A stretch of DNA of 45,998 nt from Pseudomonadota bacterium (GCA_021295775.1 JAGWBS010000012.1:1-45998); one strand, 5' to 3'. Shown: positions 8,268 to 17,136, numbered from the stretch's first letter. A program made the numbers and translations. The notes: generated by a model from the letters alone, not told the origin.

Positions 8268-9218
8268 GCCCGGGCCCCCCCGCGCGGCCTGCAGCGGGTC
8301 GACGTCGCCCATCACCTGCAGCACGACCGTGTCGACGCCGTTGGCGACGTAGCGGGCGATGTGTTCGCGGCAGGCCTCGGGCGGGCCGTGGACGATCAGG
8401 TCGTCGACCACCCGGTCGGGGAGGAGTTCCAGCGAGCGCTTGCGGTCGCCCTCGCGCCAGCTCTTCCAGGCGCCGGCCAGCAGCTCGCCGCGGCCCAGCC
8501 ACTCGTGGAAGGCCGCGTAGACCGGCACGTGCAGGTACGCCGACGCGGCCCGGCGCCCCATCGCCCGCACCCGCTCGGCGTCCGGATCGGGGCAGACGAA
8601 GATGCGCGCCACGATCTCCCGGTCGGACCCGAACTGCTTGACGATCGGCGCCACCGTCGCCACGTCGTCCGCCGACAGCCAGTTCAGGATCGCCCCGTCG
8701 GAGTGGCGGCCGGCCAGCCTCAGCATGCCTTCGCGCAGTGCCGCGACCATCAGCTTGGGGGGCTCGTCGAGCGCGACGCCCAGGCGGAACCCCCGCACCG
8801 CGAAGGTCTCGTACTCCTCGTCGACCTTCTCGCCCGCCAGCGCGCTGCGCAGGAACCGGAGGGTGTCGCGGGTGCGCGCGTAGGGCTTCTCGAAGGGGAT
8901 GCCGTTCCAGCGCTCGACGATCACGTCGGAGGACGTGCCGATGCCGAGCACGAAGCGGCCCGGCGCGGCGGCGGCCAGGCTGGCGGCGCTCGAAGCCAGC
9001 AGCGCGGGGCCGCGCGTGAACACCGGGCAGATGGCCGTCCCCAGGCGCGGCTCCGGCGCCCAGGCCGCCGCCAGCGCCAGCGGCGTGAAGCCGTCGTAGC
9101 CGGGGCCCTCCGACGACCACAGATCGGTGTAGCCCAGGTCGCTCAGCTCGCGCACGGCATCGGCGTGGGCGTGCAGCGGCAGGCCGGTCAGGGGGAGAGT
9201 CATTCCGTAGCGCGGCAT
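8259..9218 (-). CDS. LLM-class (F420-type) flavin-dependent oxidoreductase
   Basis: Luciferase-like monooxygenase family protein of 319 aa. The TIM-barrel starts with YGMTLPL, followed by LSDLGYTDLWSSEG, TPLALAAAWAPEPRLGTAICPV, PGRFVLGIGTSSD and the C-terminal HGPPEACREHIARYVANGVDTVVLQ. This pattern is typical of actinobacterial and deltaproteobacterial F420-dependent members; the cofactor is inferred from family resemblance, not seen. ATG 9218 (MPRYG) is preferred over ATG 9230, because the latter overlaps a TATGAT box seven bases upstream of 9218. The end is a Gly-rich tail (RGGPGGG). It diverges from the DNA glycosylase gene. Confidence 0.87.
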   Translation of the reverse strand: MPRYGMTLPLTGLPLHAHADAVRELSDLGYTDLWSSEGPGYDGFTPLALAAAWAPEPRLGTAICPVFTRGPALLASSAASLAAAAPGRFVLGIGTSSDVIVERWNGIPFEKPYARTRDTLRFLRSALAGEKVDEEYETFAVRGFRLGVALDEPPKLMVAALREGMLRLAGRHSDGAILNWLSADDVATVAPIVKQFGSDREIVARIFVCPDPDAERVRAMGRRAASAYLHVPVYAAFHEWLGRGELLAGAWKSWREGDRKRSLELLPDRVVDDLIVHGPPEACREHIARYVANGVDTVVLQVMGDVDPLQAARGGPGGG

Positions 9219-9225
9219 CTCCGCG

Positions 9226-9231
9226 ATCATA
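9226..9231 (-). promoter_or_regulatory. -10 box TATGAT just before the LLM oxidoreductase start
   Basis: TATGAT matches the -10 consensus at five of six positions and ends seven bases before ATG 9218. The intervening cgcggag could also serve as a weak ribosome site. No -35 is recognisable. Confidence 0.45.
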
Positions 9232-9279
9232 GCGCGGCCGCGATTGCCAGCGCCGCCGGGCTGCGCCAGCCTGGGGCGG

Positions 9280-9888
9280 ATGGCGCGACTGACCCGAGCC
9301 TTCTTCGCGCGCCCAGCGCTGGAGGTGGCGCCGGAGCTGCTCGGCTGCCGCCTGATCCACGACGGCGCCGGCGGCCGGACCGAGGGGGTCGTGGTGGAGG
9401 TCGAAGCCTACCTGGGCGACGGCAGCGATCCGGCCTCGCATGCGCATTCCGGTCCCACGTCCCGCAACGCCTCGATGTTCGGGCCTCCCGGACGCTTCTA
9501 CGTCTACCGCAGCATGGGCCTCCACGCCTGCGCGAACCTGGTCTGCGAGCCCGAGGGGCGCGGCGCGGGCGTGCTGCTGCGCGCGGTCGAGCCCACGGCG
9601 GGGCAGGAGCGGATGGCCCGGCGCCGGGGGGGCCGGTCCGGGGCTGAGCTGGCCAACGGGCCCGGCAAGCTGACCCAGGCGTTCGGGATCCGCCTCGAGC
9701 ACGACGGCCACAGCGCGCTGTCCGGGCGGCTGCGCGTGGAGAGCGCGTCCGCGCCGCCCGCCGCGATCGCGTCGGGGCCGCGCATCGGCATCCGCCGGGC
9801 GGCGGACCTGCCCTACCGCTTCTGCATCGCGGACCACCCCGGCGTCTCGCGCAGCCCGCTCAATCGCCGCCTCCGTCCTTATGCCTAG
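9280..9888 (+). CDS. DNA-3-methyladenine glycosylase (AAG/MPG family)
   Basis: Base-excision repair glycosylase removing alkylated purines, 202 aa. Family motifs are complete: RAFFARPALEVAPELLGCRL, EVEAYLG (catalytic Glu about residue 42, stacking Tyr 44), DPASHAHSGPTSRNASMFGPPG, YVYRSMGLHACANLVCEP, GAGVLLRAVEP, NGPGKLTQAFGI and SPRIGI-like GPRIGIRRAADLPYRF. ATG 9280 begins the conserved region; an upstream TTG at 9244 would add an unconserved extension. The stop region overlaps the longest hemE frame by eight bases, but hemE probably starts later. Confidence 0.95.
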   Translation: MARLTRAFFARPALEVAPELLGCRLIHDGAGGRTEGVVVEVEAYLGDGSDPASHAHSGPTSRNASMFGPPGRFYVYRSMGLHACANLVCEPEGRGAGVLLRAVEPTAGQERMARRRGGRSGAELANGPGKLTQAFGIRLEHDGHSALSGRLRVESASAPPAAIASGPRIGIRRAADLPYRFCIADHPGVSRSPLNRRLRPYA

Positions 9889-9900
9889 GGCCCGGTCGGC

Positions 9901-9906
9901 TATCAT
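9901..9906 (+). promoter_or_regulatory. -10 box TATCAT just before hemE
   Basis: TATCAT ends seven bases before the GTG at 9914. No Shine-Dalgarno and no clear -35 are present. It supports GTG 9914 as the hemE start and a leaderless message. Confidence 0.45.
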
Positions 9907-9913
9907 CCGGCGC

Positions 9914-10972
9914 GTGGAAAGCCCCGTCGGCGAGACGCGCAGGCCCGGGCCGGCGGCGCGCGAGCGCTTCCTGCGCGCCGCGCGCGGTCAGCCGGTTGAC
10001 CGCCCCCCGGTGTGGCTGATGCGCCAGGCGGGCCGCTACCTGCCCGAGTACCGCCGCGTCAGGGAAGGCTCGAGCTTTCTGGAGATGTGCCGCGACCCGG
10101 ACACCGCCGCCGAGGTCTCGCTGCAGCCGTACCGGCGCTTCGGCATGGACGGTGTGGTGGTGTTCTCGGACATCCTGCTGCCGCTGGCCGGCCTGGGGAT
10201 CGAGCTGGACTTCGACCCCGGGCCGCGCATCGCCAACCCCATCCGGAGCCGCCCGGACCTGGCGAACCTGGACGGAAGCGCGGCGGGGGCGATCGCGCCG
10301 ACCTGCGAGGCGATCCGGCGCATCAAGGCCGAGCTGGGCGACGCGGCGGCGGTGATCGGATTCGCTGGCGCGCCCTGGACCCTGGCGGCCTATGTGACGG
10401 AGTCGCCTCTCTCGCGCGAACTGACGACCCTGGTGGGCCTGAGCTACCGGGAGCCGGCGCTGGTCGACCGTCTGCTCGACCGCCTGGCCGAGGTCGCCGC
10501 CGAGACGCTCTGCGAGCAGATCGCGGCGGGAGCGGACGCGCTGCAGATATTCGACACCTGGGCCGACGTGCTCTCGCCCGAGCGCTTCGAGCGCTTCGCG
10601 GGCCGGGCGCTGCGGCGCGTGGTCTCTCTGCTGCCCGCGGACCGGCCGCCGCTGATCCTTTTCGCGCGCGGCTCGACGCACCTGCTGGAGGCGCTCGCGG
10701 ACGTGGGTCCGGAGGTGGTCTCGGTCGACTGGCGCATCGACTTCGCCGAGGCCGCCCGGCGCGTGGGCGGGCGCGTCTCGCTTCAGGGCAACCTCGACCC
10801 GCTGGCGCTGACCGCGCCGCGCGAGCGGATCGAGGCCGAGGTCGCGGCGATGCTGGCCAAGGGACGCGCCGCGCGCGGGCACATCGCCAACCTGGGTCAC
10901 GGCGTGCTGCCGTCGGTCCCTCCGGAGGGCGTCGGGGCGTTCGTGCAGGCGGTGCAGCGGAGCGGCGAGTGA
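9914..10972 (+). CDS. hemE: uroporphyrinogen decarboxylase
   Basis: Converts uroporphyrinogen III to coproporphyrinogen III in haem synthesis. The signature PPVWLMRQAGRYLPEYR is intact; downstream VVFSDILLPLAGLGIELDF, GFAGAPWTLAAYV, FDTWADVLSPE, SVDWRIDFAEAARRVG, LQGNLDPLAL and HIANLGHGVLPSVPPE cover the whole family profile. From GTG 9914 it has 352 aa, the usual size. An ATG at 9881 would overlap the glycosylase gene and add 11 unconserved residues. It is followed 63 bases later by a protoporphyrinogen-oxidase-like gene, which fits a haem pathway pair. Confidence 0.97.
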   Translation: MESPVGETRRPGPAARERFLRAARGQPVDRPPVWLMRQAGRYLPEYRRVREGSSFLEMCRDPDTAAEVSLQPYRRFGMDGVVVFSDILLPLAGLGIELDFDPGPRIANPIRSRPDLANLDGSAAGAIAPTCEAIRRIKAELGDAAAVIGFAGAPWTLAAYVTESPLSRELTTLVGLSYREPALVDRLLDRLAEVAAETLCEQIAAGADALQIFDTWADVLSPERFERFAGRALRRVVSLLPADRPPLILFARGSTHLLEALADVGPEVVSVDWRIDFAEAARRVGGRVSLQGNLDPLALTAPRERIEAEVAAMLAKGRAARGHIANLGHGVLPSVPPEGVGAFVQAVQRSGE

Positions 10973-11035
10973 GTCCGCCCCCGACGGCCGCGCGCGGCCG
11001 CGCCGGCGCGTGAGGGCCGCGGGACGGAGCCGCGC

Positions 11036-12451
11036 TTGACGCGGGTCGAAGTCGCGATCGTCGGTGGAGGAATCGCGGGCCTGGCCTGCGCCCACGAACT
11101 GCTGGAGCGGGGCCGGACCGACTTCCTGCTGCTGGAGGCGGGCGCGCGCTGCGGCGGACCGCTCGAAACGGTGCAGCGGGACGGTTTCACGATCGAGCGC
11201 GGGCCTTCCACCGTGCGCCGGACCCCGGAGCTGGAGCGGCTCTTCGCCCGTGCCGGGCTGGAGATCGAAGCCGGTCGGCGCGCCGCGCCCTACGTCGTCA
11301 GCGGCGGGCGGCTGGTCCGGCTGCCGCCGCCGCCGGGCGCGCTGGTCCGCGGCGAATTCCTACCGCTGCGGGTCGGGCTGGGCGCGCTGGCGGAGCCGCT
11401 GCGACCCCGCCGGCCCTCTCCCCGCAGCGTGCACGCCTTTGTCGCGGAGCGGCTGGGAACGGGGCTGGCCGACCGGCTGGCCGATCTGCTGACGCTGGGC
11501 ACGTACGGCGCGCCGGCCGGGCAGGTGGGCTTCGAATCCGCCTTCCCGGAGCTGGCCGACGCCCTGGAGCGCACCGGCGGCCGTCTCAGCGGACTGCTGC
11601 TGGCGCGCCTGGCCCGACGCCCGTTCCGGCGCGGGGACGTCGCGGGCGGGAATCGGGGCCTGATCTCCACGCCCCGGGGCCTGGGAGCGCTTCCCGAGCG
11701 TCTGGCCGAAATGCTCGGCCCCCGCCTGCGCCTGAACGCGCCCGTGCGGAACCTGAAGCGCGCACCCGCGGCTGCCGGCGGCCCGACCGGCGACGGCCCG
11801 GGTTGCGAGCTCGAGCTGGGCGACGCCGCGCGAACCCGGCTGCGGGCGCGCCGCGTGGTGCTGGCGATCCCGCCCCCGAACGCCGCCGGGCTGCTCTCCG
11901 GCGACCCGCTGTCGGGCGCCTTCGAAGGCTACCGATCCACGCCCCAGGCTCTGGCCAGCTTCGCACTGCGCGACCCCGACTGCTCCCGCCGCTGGCCCGG
12001 CTTCGGCTTCCTGGCCCCGTCGCGCGAACGCCTGCCGCTGCTGGGCGCGCTTTTCGCGAGCAACCTGTTCGAGGGCCGCGCCCCGGACGGCTGCCTGACG
12101 CTGACGGTCTTTCTGGGTCCGACGCTGCGCGAGGCGCCGTTCGACGCCGTCTCGGCGGAGCTGGCTCCCCTGCTCCGGAACCTCCTTGGCGCCCGCCTCG
12201 ATCCCGAGCTTCTCGACCTGGTCCGCTACCCGCAGGGCATCCCGCTCTACGACCCTGGCCATCGCGAACGCACCCTCCGGCTGCGCGGAGCGCTCGCGCG
12301 CATCCCCGAGCTGATGGTCGCCGGCGCCGGCTACGACGGCCCCGGCCTGGGCGCCGCCGCGGCCTCCGGCATCGCCGCGGCCCGCGAGCTGGCCGGGGGC
12401 GAACCGCCGCCGGCCCGGTCCGGGCTCGCGACAGAGGTCGGGCCGCTGTAG
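11036..12451 (+). CDS. hemG: protoporphyrinogen oxidase (HemG/HemY-type FAD flavoprotein)
   Basis: FAD amine-oxidase family protein of 471 aa. It starts with the dinucleotide fold VEVAIVGGGIAGLACAHELLERG, followed by EAGARCGGPLETVQRDGFTIERGPSTV, and ends with the second FAD contact LMVAGAGYDGPGLGAAAASGIAAARELA, the pattern of oxygen-dependent coproporphyrinogen/protoporphyrinogen oxidases. Its position after hemE supports a haem role. TTG 11036 is the only start near the Rossmann fold and has GGACGGAG upstream. The protein is unusually rich in Arg, Ala and Leu with low-complexity stretches (LPPPPGAL). A protoporphyrin versus coproporphyrin substrate cannot be decided by eye. Confidence 0.85.
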   Translation: MTRVEVAIVGGGIAGLACAHELLERGRTDFLLLEAGARCGGPLETVQRDGFTIERGPSTVRRTPELERLFARAGLEIEAGRRAAPYVVSGGRLVRLPPPPGALVRGEFLPLRVGLGALAEPLRPRRPSPRSVHAFVAERLGTGLADRLADLLTLGTYGAPAGQVGFESAFPELADALERTGGRLSGLLLARLARRPFRRGDVAGGNRGLISTPRGLGALPERLAEMLGPRLRLNAPVRNLKRAPAAAGGPTGDGPGCELELGDAARTRLRARRVVLAIPPPNAAGLLSGDPLSGAFEGYRSTPQALASFALRDPDCSRRWPGFGFLAPSRERLPLLGALFASNLFEGRAPDGCLTLTVFLGPTLREAPFDAVSAELAPLLRNLLGARLDPELLDLVRYPQGIPLYDPGHRERTLRLRGALARIPELMVAGAGYDGPGLGAAAASGIAAARELAGGEPPPARSGLATEVGPL

Positions 12452-12454
12452 AGT
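12449..12454 (+). promoter_or_regulatory. TAGAGT box just before the Ddn-like gene
   Basis: TAGAGT begins within the stop codon of the preceding flavoprotein gene and ends seven bases before ATG 12462. It has the same geometry as at the other TANNNT-led genes. Confidence 0.35.
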
Positions 12455-12461
12455 GCGGCCG

Positions 12462-12935
12462 ATGGAAGACCAGAGAGCGGGCGTCTTCGAGACGCCCAAG
12501 CGCGAAGACATCCCCGAGATGACCCGGCTGCACGTGGCCGCGATGGAATCGTCCGACGAGGACGCCGTCTGGATCGGCTCCCGCATGCGTCTGGTGCTGA
12601 TGCGAACCGTCGGCCGGCGCTCGGGGCGGGAGCACAAAGTCGCTCTGCCCTACTGGAAGGATTCCGACGGGCACTGGATCGTCGTCGCCTCCTACGCCGG
12701 CGGACCCAGCCACCCGGCCTGGTACCACAACCTCGCCGACCGCGACGCCAATCCGGAGGTGCTGTGCCGCGCCCAGGGCGAGCGCTTCTGGGCCGACGCC
12801 GTGCCGCTCGAAGGCGACGAATACGCACAGATCTGGGCGGCGCTGATCGTGGACCGCCCCTTCTACCAGGACTACCAGGATCGCTGCGAGCGCCGGATCC
12901 CGCTGGTGCGCCTGGTCCGCAAGCGCCCGGCTTGA
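12462..12935 (+). CDS. Ddn/DUF385-type deazaflavin-dependent nitroreductase-like protein
   Basis: 157-aa split-barrel protein. The core RMRLVLMRTVGRRSGREHKVALPYWKD, WIVVASYAGGPSHPAWYHNLADRDANPEVLC is diagnostic of the F420-binding nitroreductase family related to mycobacterial Ddn. The TVGRRSGR segment is the phosphate-contacting loop of that family. Here it reads fully conserved. ATG 12462 is chosen over a GTG at 12453 that lies inside the TANNNT box. The substrate is unknown. With the two LLM-type genes it suggests that the organism makes F420, although no F420 biosynthesis gene is present in the window. Confidence 0.85.
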   Translation: MEDQRAGVFETPKREDIPEMTRLHVAAMESSDEDAVWIGSRMRLVLMRTVGRRSGREHKVALPYWKDSDGHWIVVASYAGGPSHPAWYHNLADRDANPEVLCRAQGERFWADAVPLEGDEYAQIWAALIVDRPFYQDYQDRCERRIPLVRLVRKRPA

Positions 12936-13016
12936 GCCGATCCACGGGCCGCTGCCGGTCCCTTCCGCCTCCGCGGGCGCGCAAGCCGGGGACGCCGCTC
13001 TTGGGGTGACGCCGGT

Positions 13017-13847
13017 TTGAGACTCGAGCACACGTCCAGCCCGGACGGAACCCGGATCGCCTGGCGCGCTCCGGACAGCGCCGGCATCCCGGTCCTGCTC
13101 TCGGCGCCCAGCCTGTGCACGCACCTGCACTGGGCCGGGGTCGAGCCGCTGCTGGCGGAGTTCTGCCGGCCCATCGGCTGGGACTACCGCGGTCACGGCT
13201 GGTCGGAGGACCCCGCGGATCCGGGCGACTACCGCCTGGAGCGGGTGGTCGAGGACCTGGCCGCGGTGCACGCCGCCGCCGCGGGCGACGAGCCGGTCTG
13301 CCTGTGCGGACTCTCGCTGGGCGGGCTGGTGTCGCTCTGCTACGCGCTGGAGCAGCCGGAGCGGGTCCGCGCCCTGGTGCTGGTCAACTCCGGTCCGGGC
13401 TTCAAGAACCCGGAAAACCGCGAGCGCTGGGCGCGGCGCTGGCGGCGCGCGGCCGACAAGCTGGAATCGGCCGGGCTGGAAGCGTACCTGGACAACCGCC
13501 GCGCGATCGCGGAGATCCTGGGCCGGCGGCCCGACTCTCCCGAGGCCCGGCGCGCGCGCGACGGCGTGCTGCACTCGCGCGCCGGGGCGCTCGCGCACTT
13601 CGCCCGCGGCGTGGCCGCCCCCCAGCCCGACCTAACTGGCCGGCTTTCCGAAATCGACCGTCCCGCCCTGGTGCTGGTGGGCGCCGAGGACCCGGGCTTC
13701 CAGCGCGCCGCCGAGGTCTTCGAGGCGCGGATGCCCCGAGCCCGCCGCGGCAGCATCGCGGCCGCCGGCCACCCCGTTCCGCTGGACGCGCCCCGGGCCT
13801 TCGCGGAGTCCCTCCGGGCCTTCCTGGAGGAGCTGCCCGACCGCTGA
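13017..13847 (+). CDS. alpha/beta-fold hydrolase
   Basis: 276-aa alpha/beta hydrolase distinct from the one at 7.3 kb. Visible elements are DYRGHGWSEDP, the nucleophile elbow CGLSLGGLVS (S100), LVLVNSGPGFKNPENRERWARRW at the start of the lid, VLVGAEDPGF (acid) and AAAGHPVPLDAP (His). The oxyanion segment is atypical: LLSAPSLCTHLHW in place of the usual HGxx. The arrangement resembles the 3-oxoadipate enol-lactonase/PcaD-like group. The TTG start at 13017 is inferred; no strong ribosome site is visible. It is followed by a possible terminator. Confidence 0.82.
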   Translation: MRLEHTSSPDGTRIAWRAPDSAGIPVLLSAPSLCTHLHWAGVEPLLAEFCRPIGWDYRGHGWSEDPADPGDYRLERVVEDLAAVHAAAAGDEPVCLCGLSLGGLVSLCYALEQPERVRALVLVNSGPGFKNPENRERWARRWRRAADKLESAGLEAYLDNRRAIAEILGRRPDSPEARRARDGVLHSRAGALAHFARGVAAPQPDLTGRLSEIDRPALVLVGAEDPGFQRAAEVFEARMPRARRGSIAAAGHPVPLDAPRAFAESLRAFLEELPDR

Positions 13848-13849
13848 AG

Positions 13850-13888
13850 CGTCGCGACGGCCGGCGCGCGGCGGGGAGCGACGTTTTT
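13850..13888 (+). terminator. possible intrinsic terminator after the second hydrolase
   Basis: Arms cgtcgc (13850-13855) and gcgacg (13878-13883) can pair, with further pairing possible in the GC-rich interior. They are followed directly by ttttt (13884-13888), one of the few T-runs in the window. It lies between the hydrolase stop and the next transcription unit. Confidence 0.4.
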
Positions 13889-13955
13889 CGCCCGGCTCTC
13901 CGCCGGCGCTGTTTTGGGGGCTACACTTCTGCCCCGCCATCGATGGGGGAGCGAG

Positions 13956-14879
13956 ATGCCGCCGCGTACGCTGGTCGCCGCCGCGCTGGTCGCCGCCGCC
14001 TGCTCGACCGCGCCGCAGCCTCCCGCGGACTCGCGCTACGCGCCGACCCAGAGCGTGCTGGAGATGGTCGCGCTGCTGCGGCTGCACGTCGAGGACGACA
14101 CCTATCGCTTTCCCCCCGCGCGCGACTTCACCGGAAAGAACGTGTACCGGGCGGTTTTCGAACGCCTCGAGAGCCTGGAGCAGATTCATGCCGGCAAGTT
14201 CGGCAGCGGCTACATGACCGACGTACTGTGGTTCTCCAAGGCGCGGGCTCTGGAGCGCCTGGCCGAGTACGATCTGGCGGCCCTGCACTACCGGCGGACC
14301 GCCGAACTCGACTCGCCGCTGGTCGAAGCGGCCGTTCAGGGGCACGAAATCTGCGAGGCGCTGTCCGACGCGCGCCGCATCCGACCGCCCCCGGACGTGC
14401 CGCTGAACGACGCGCTGGAGACCTTCCGGCGGCGCGGCGACGCGCTGCAGGAACTGCGCGAGCTGGCGGGCGAGACCCACTACCGGTACGTGCTGCAGGA
14501 GGAGTTGGAGCGGGTCGATCGGGAGCGGGCCGACTACTTCTCGGCCCGCAGCGGGCTGGAGCCGAGCCTCGACGCCGTGGCGCTGCAGCAGCAGCAGGAG
14601 GTCGCGCAGACCCACCGGGAGAGCAAGCTCCACCCCCGGCACCTGCTGGCGCTGGCGGACCAGTACGCCGACATGTCGCGCCGGAACGCGGCGCGCTTCC
14701 CGGCGACGGGTCTCGACTTCGACCCGGCGGTGTTCGACGACTACGCCTTCGGCGCCACGCGCCTGTACGAGGCGGTCTCTCACCGGGACGGGGCGATCGA
14801 GAAGCTGGAAGCGGTCAGCAAGCTCGAAGCGTTCCTGGCCTTTACCCTGCAGATCTACGATGAGCGGATTCCGCGCTGA
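13956..14879 (+). CDS. predicted lipoprotein of unknown function
   Basis: 307 aa. ATG 13956 has a strong GGGGAG ribosome site (gggggagcgag) and gives a short lipoprotein signal (MPPRTLVAAALVAAACS) with the lipidated Cys at residue 16. The mature part is helical and charged, with a tetratricopeptide-like feel around KARALERLAEYDLAALHYRRTAEL, then Glu/Arg-rich helices (LQEELERVDRERADYF) and a Gln run (LQQQQEV). I do not recognise the family. The 3' end overlaps the following larger lipoprotein gene by 20 bases, so the two are coupled and may form one envelope complex. A TACACT box lies at 13922-13927. Confidence 0.75.
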   Translation: MPPRTLVAAALVAAACSTAPQPPADSRYAPTQSVLEMVALLRLHVEDDTYRFPPARDFTGKNVYRAVFERLESLEQIHAGKFGSGYMTDVLWFSKARALERLAEYDLAALHYRRTAELDSPLVEAAVQGHEICEALSDARRIRPPPDVPLNDALETFRRRGDALQELRELAGETHYRYVLQEELERVDRERADYFSARSGLEPSLDAVALQQQQEVAQTHRESKLHPRHLLALADQYADMSRRNAARFPATGLDFDPAVFDDYAFGATRLYEAVSHRDGAIEKLEAVSKLEAFLAFTLQIYDERIPR

Positions 14880-17136
14880 CGGACGGGCCGGACGCGAGCC
14901 GGCAGCGGCGCTGGGAGCGTTCGCCCTGGGGGCGATTCTGCTGCTGGGGGCGGCAGGCTGCGCCAGCCGGAATCCGCAGCCGGCGGAACTGGATCCGCTG
15001 AGCTCCGAACGTCCGCCGCGGGAACCGCTCCCCGACGAGATGGAGAGGGCCGCCGCCCGGCTGGCCGCCCTGGCCCTGGCGGACCGCCCGGACGCGGCGG
15101 GTCTGGCGCTGGGCCTGATGGGAGACGCCGAGAACGAGCGCGCCGATCGGGACCGGAGCCGCACGGGGCTGGTCGAAGCGGCCGCGGACGTGGTGGTGGC
15201 GATCGAGGGCGGCGGCGCCTACCTGAGCCACGCGCGCCGCACGCTGCGGCGCCCGGACGTGTCCGCGGCGCGCCAGCGGCGCCTGCAGCGCGCGCTCGAC
15301 CGCCAGCCGCTCGCGCTGGCGCGGCGCATGCTGTCCGACGACCGCCGGGCCAAGGTCGGTTCGGTGTTCAACCGCGTCTCCCGGCCGGTCACCCAGCTCG
15401 CCATGAGCGGCGTGGCGGATCCGGTGGGCTCGGTGCGCTCGGCCATCTCCTCGCTGCTGACCGTGCACCAGTTCCCGATCTCGACCCTGCGCCAGCGCCG
15501 GGCCCTGGCGGCGTACGGCGATTTCCTGCGGCGCCATCCCGGCGCCCCCGAGACGGAGGAGGTCGAGCGCGAGATCGAGAGCCTGGCGGAGAGGCTGGCC
15601 CGCCACCGCTGGGATCACGCGATGAAGTCGGCGCGTCGGGCCCTGGAGCGCGGCTCCCACTCCGGCGCCTCGATGTACCTGGCGCGCGCGGAGCGCGCCC
15701 TGCCGGGCCAGGCCGAAACCGCCGAGCTGCGGGAGGAGGCCTCGCGCGGCCTGCAGACCCGGGAGCGGGACATCCTGCGCTCCCTGGGCGGCGACGCAGC
15801 GGCCTTCGCCGGGGGGCTCTCGCCCGAACGCCACGACTTCGCCGTGCGGCTGCTGACGGCCCCCGCCGGCGAACTGGCCGACCTCGAGCGCGAAACGGCG
15901 GGTAGCCCGGGCGAGCGCGCCTTCGCGTCGGCCATCGGCCGGCTGGGACCGGGACAGGACGCCGAGTTCATCGAGCGCGTGCGGCGGGTGAGCGCCCGCG
16001 GAAGCGCCGACCCCATGGCGCGCCACGCGACCGCGGCGCTGCTGAATCCCTGGCGCAATCCCTACGGCTACTACCGGGCGAGCATGGAAAGCGACCGCTC
16101 GCGCCGGGCGCGCTGGCTTCTGCTGGGGCCGCTGGCCGGCGGCCCGGGCGAGCGCGAGCTTCCCCGTCCGGTCGAATACGCCCTCGATATTCCCACCGGC
16201 GTCAGCGCGCTGCTCACCGCCCCCATACGCCTGCTTCAGGACCCGGGCGCGACGCGCAAGATGAACCCGGAGGTGCTGGTGACGGGCGAGCGCTACGCGC
16301 GCCGCTTTCCCGACGGCGCACACGCGGAGCGGGTCCACGCGGACCTGGAGCGGCGCTACAAGCGCCTGGGGCTGTGGTCGCGGGCGCTCGAACACAACCG
16401 GGCGCGGGGCGGCGGCAGCGAGGGCGACGTGCGCCGGTACCGCGAGGGGATCGCCGAATCGCTGCGCTCGTCCGCCGAGAGCGAGCGCCGCTCCGACATG
16501 AAGCTGGCCTTCTACCGCGCGCTGCTGCGCGACTACGGCGACACCCCGGCCGCCCGGGACGCGCGCGGAGAGCTGTCGGAGTGGTGGCACTCGGCTTCGG
16601 CCCAGAAGATCCGGCTGTCGCGGGACTTCCTGATCGAGCACCGCGCCGTATCGGGGCCGGAAGGCCTGGGGATCCGCCCCGAGCTGCTGGACGGCCGGCG
16701 CCGCAACGGGGAGATCGCCGAGTCCGGCGTCACTCTGCTGGGCGGCACGCGGGTGCGGATCGAGCTGGAAGGGCGGGAGCCGGCGCTGCGCGAACTCGAA
16801 GCGGAACGCTTCGCGCGCCTGGCGGCGCGGATCGAGCAGGCGGCCTACCGCACGCTGGTCGAAGACGAGCGCGAGCGGCCGACCTCCGACCCGCAGCGCG
16901 ACCGCTTCCTGGAGCGCGCCCGGCTGGGACTTCTCGACCGTCCCGACGCGCGTCCCAGCGCGCGCTCGGAGAGCGAGTTCCTCGGCTCGCGCGAGAAGCA
17001 CGGACTGGTGCGCACGCGCACCTCCCGGCTGCCTCTGGACGTCGTGGTCCGCGGCGATCTCGAGACCCTGGGTCTGGCCGCCGTGCCGCTGATCCGGCTG
17101 CCCGCGCCGCCCGCCGACGCGCTGCTGTACCGCTGA
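14860..17136 (+). CDS. large predicted lipoprotein of unknown function
   Basis: 758 aa, with a lipoprotein signal (hydrophobic residues 16-33, GAAGC, Cys34). The rest is mostly charged helix with many Arg/Glu repeats and TPR-like segments (for example RALAAYGDFLRRHPGAPETEEVEREIESLAERL and MKSARRALERGSHSGASMYLARAERALPG). A central hydrophobic stretch, VEYALDIPTGVSALLTAPIRLL (around residues 440-462), may be membrane-associated or an amphipathic helix. Near 635-670 a beta-rich part (SGVTLLGGTRVRIELEGREP) stands out. No known domain is recognised. It overlaps the upstream lipoprotein gene, so a joint role in the periplasm or outer membrane is inferred. Confidence 0.72.
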   Translation: MSGFRADGRAGREPAAALGAFALGAILLLGAAGCASRNPQPAELDPLSSERPPREPLPDEMERAAARLAALALADRPDAAGLALGLMGDAENERADRDRSRTGLVEAAADVVVAIEGGGAYLSHARRTLRRPDVSAARQRRLQRALDRQPLALARRMLSDDRRAKVGSVFNRVSRPVTQLAMSGVADPVGSVRSAISSLLTVHQFPISTLRQRRALAAYGDFLRRHPGAPETEEVEREIESLAERLARHRWDHAMKSARRALERGSHSGASMYLARAERALPGQAETAELREEASRGLQTRERDILRSLGGDAAAFAGGLSPERHDFAVRLLTAPAGELADLERETAGSPGERAFASAIGRLGPGQDAEFIERVRRVSARGSADPMARHATAALLNPWRNPYGYYRASMESDRSRRARWLLLGPLAGGPGERELPRPVEYALDIPTGVSALLTAPIRLLQDPGATRKMNPEVLVTGERYARRFPDGAHAERVHADLERRYKRLGLWSRALEHNRARGGGSEGDVRRYREGIAESLRSSAESERRSDMKLAFYRALLRDYGDTPAARDARGELSEWWHSASAQKIRLSRDFLIEHRAVSGPEGLGIRPELLDGRRRNGEIAESGVTLLGGTRVRIELEGREPALRELEAERFARLAARIEQAAYRTLVEDERERPTSDPQRDRFLERARLGLLDRPDARPSARSESEFLGSREKHGLVRTRTSRLPLDVVVRGDLETLGLAAVPLIRLPAPPADALLYR

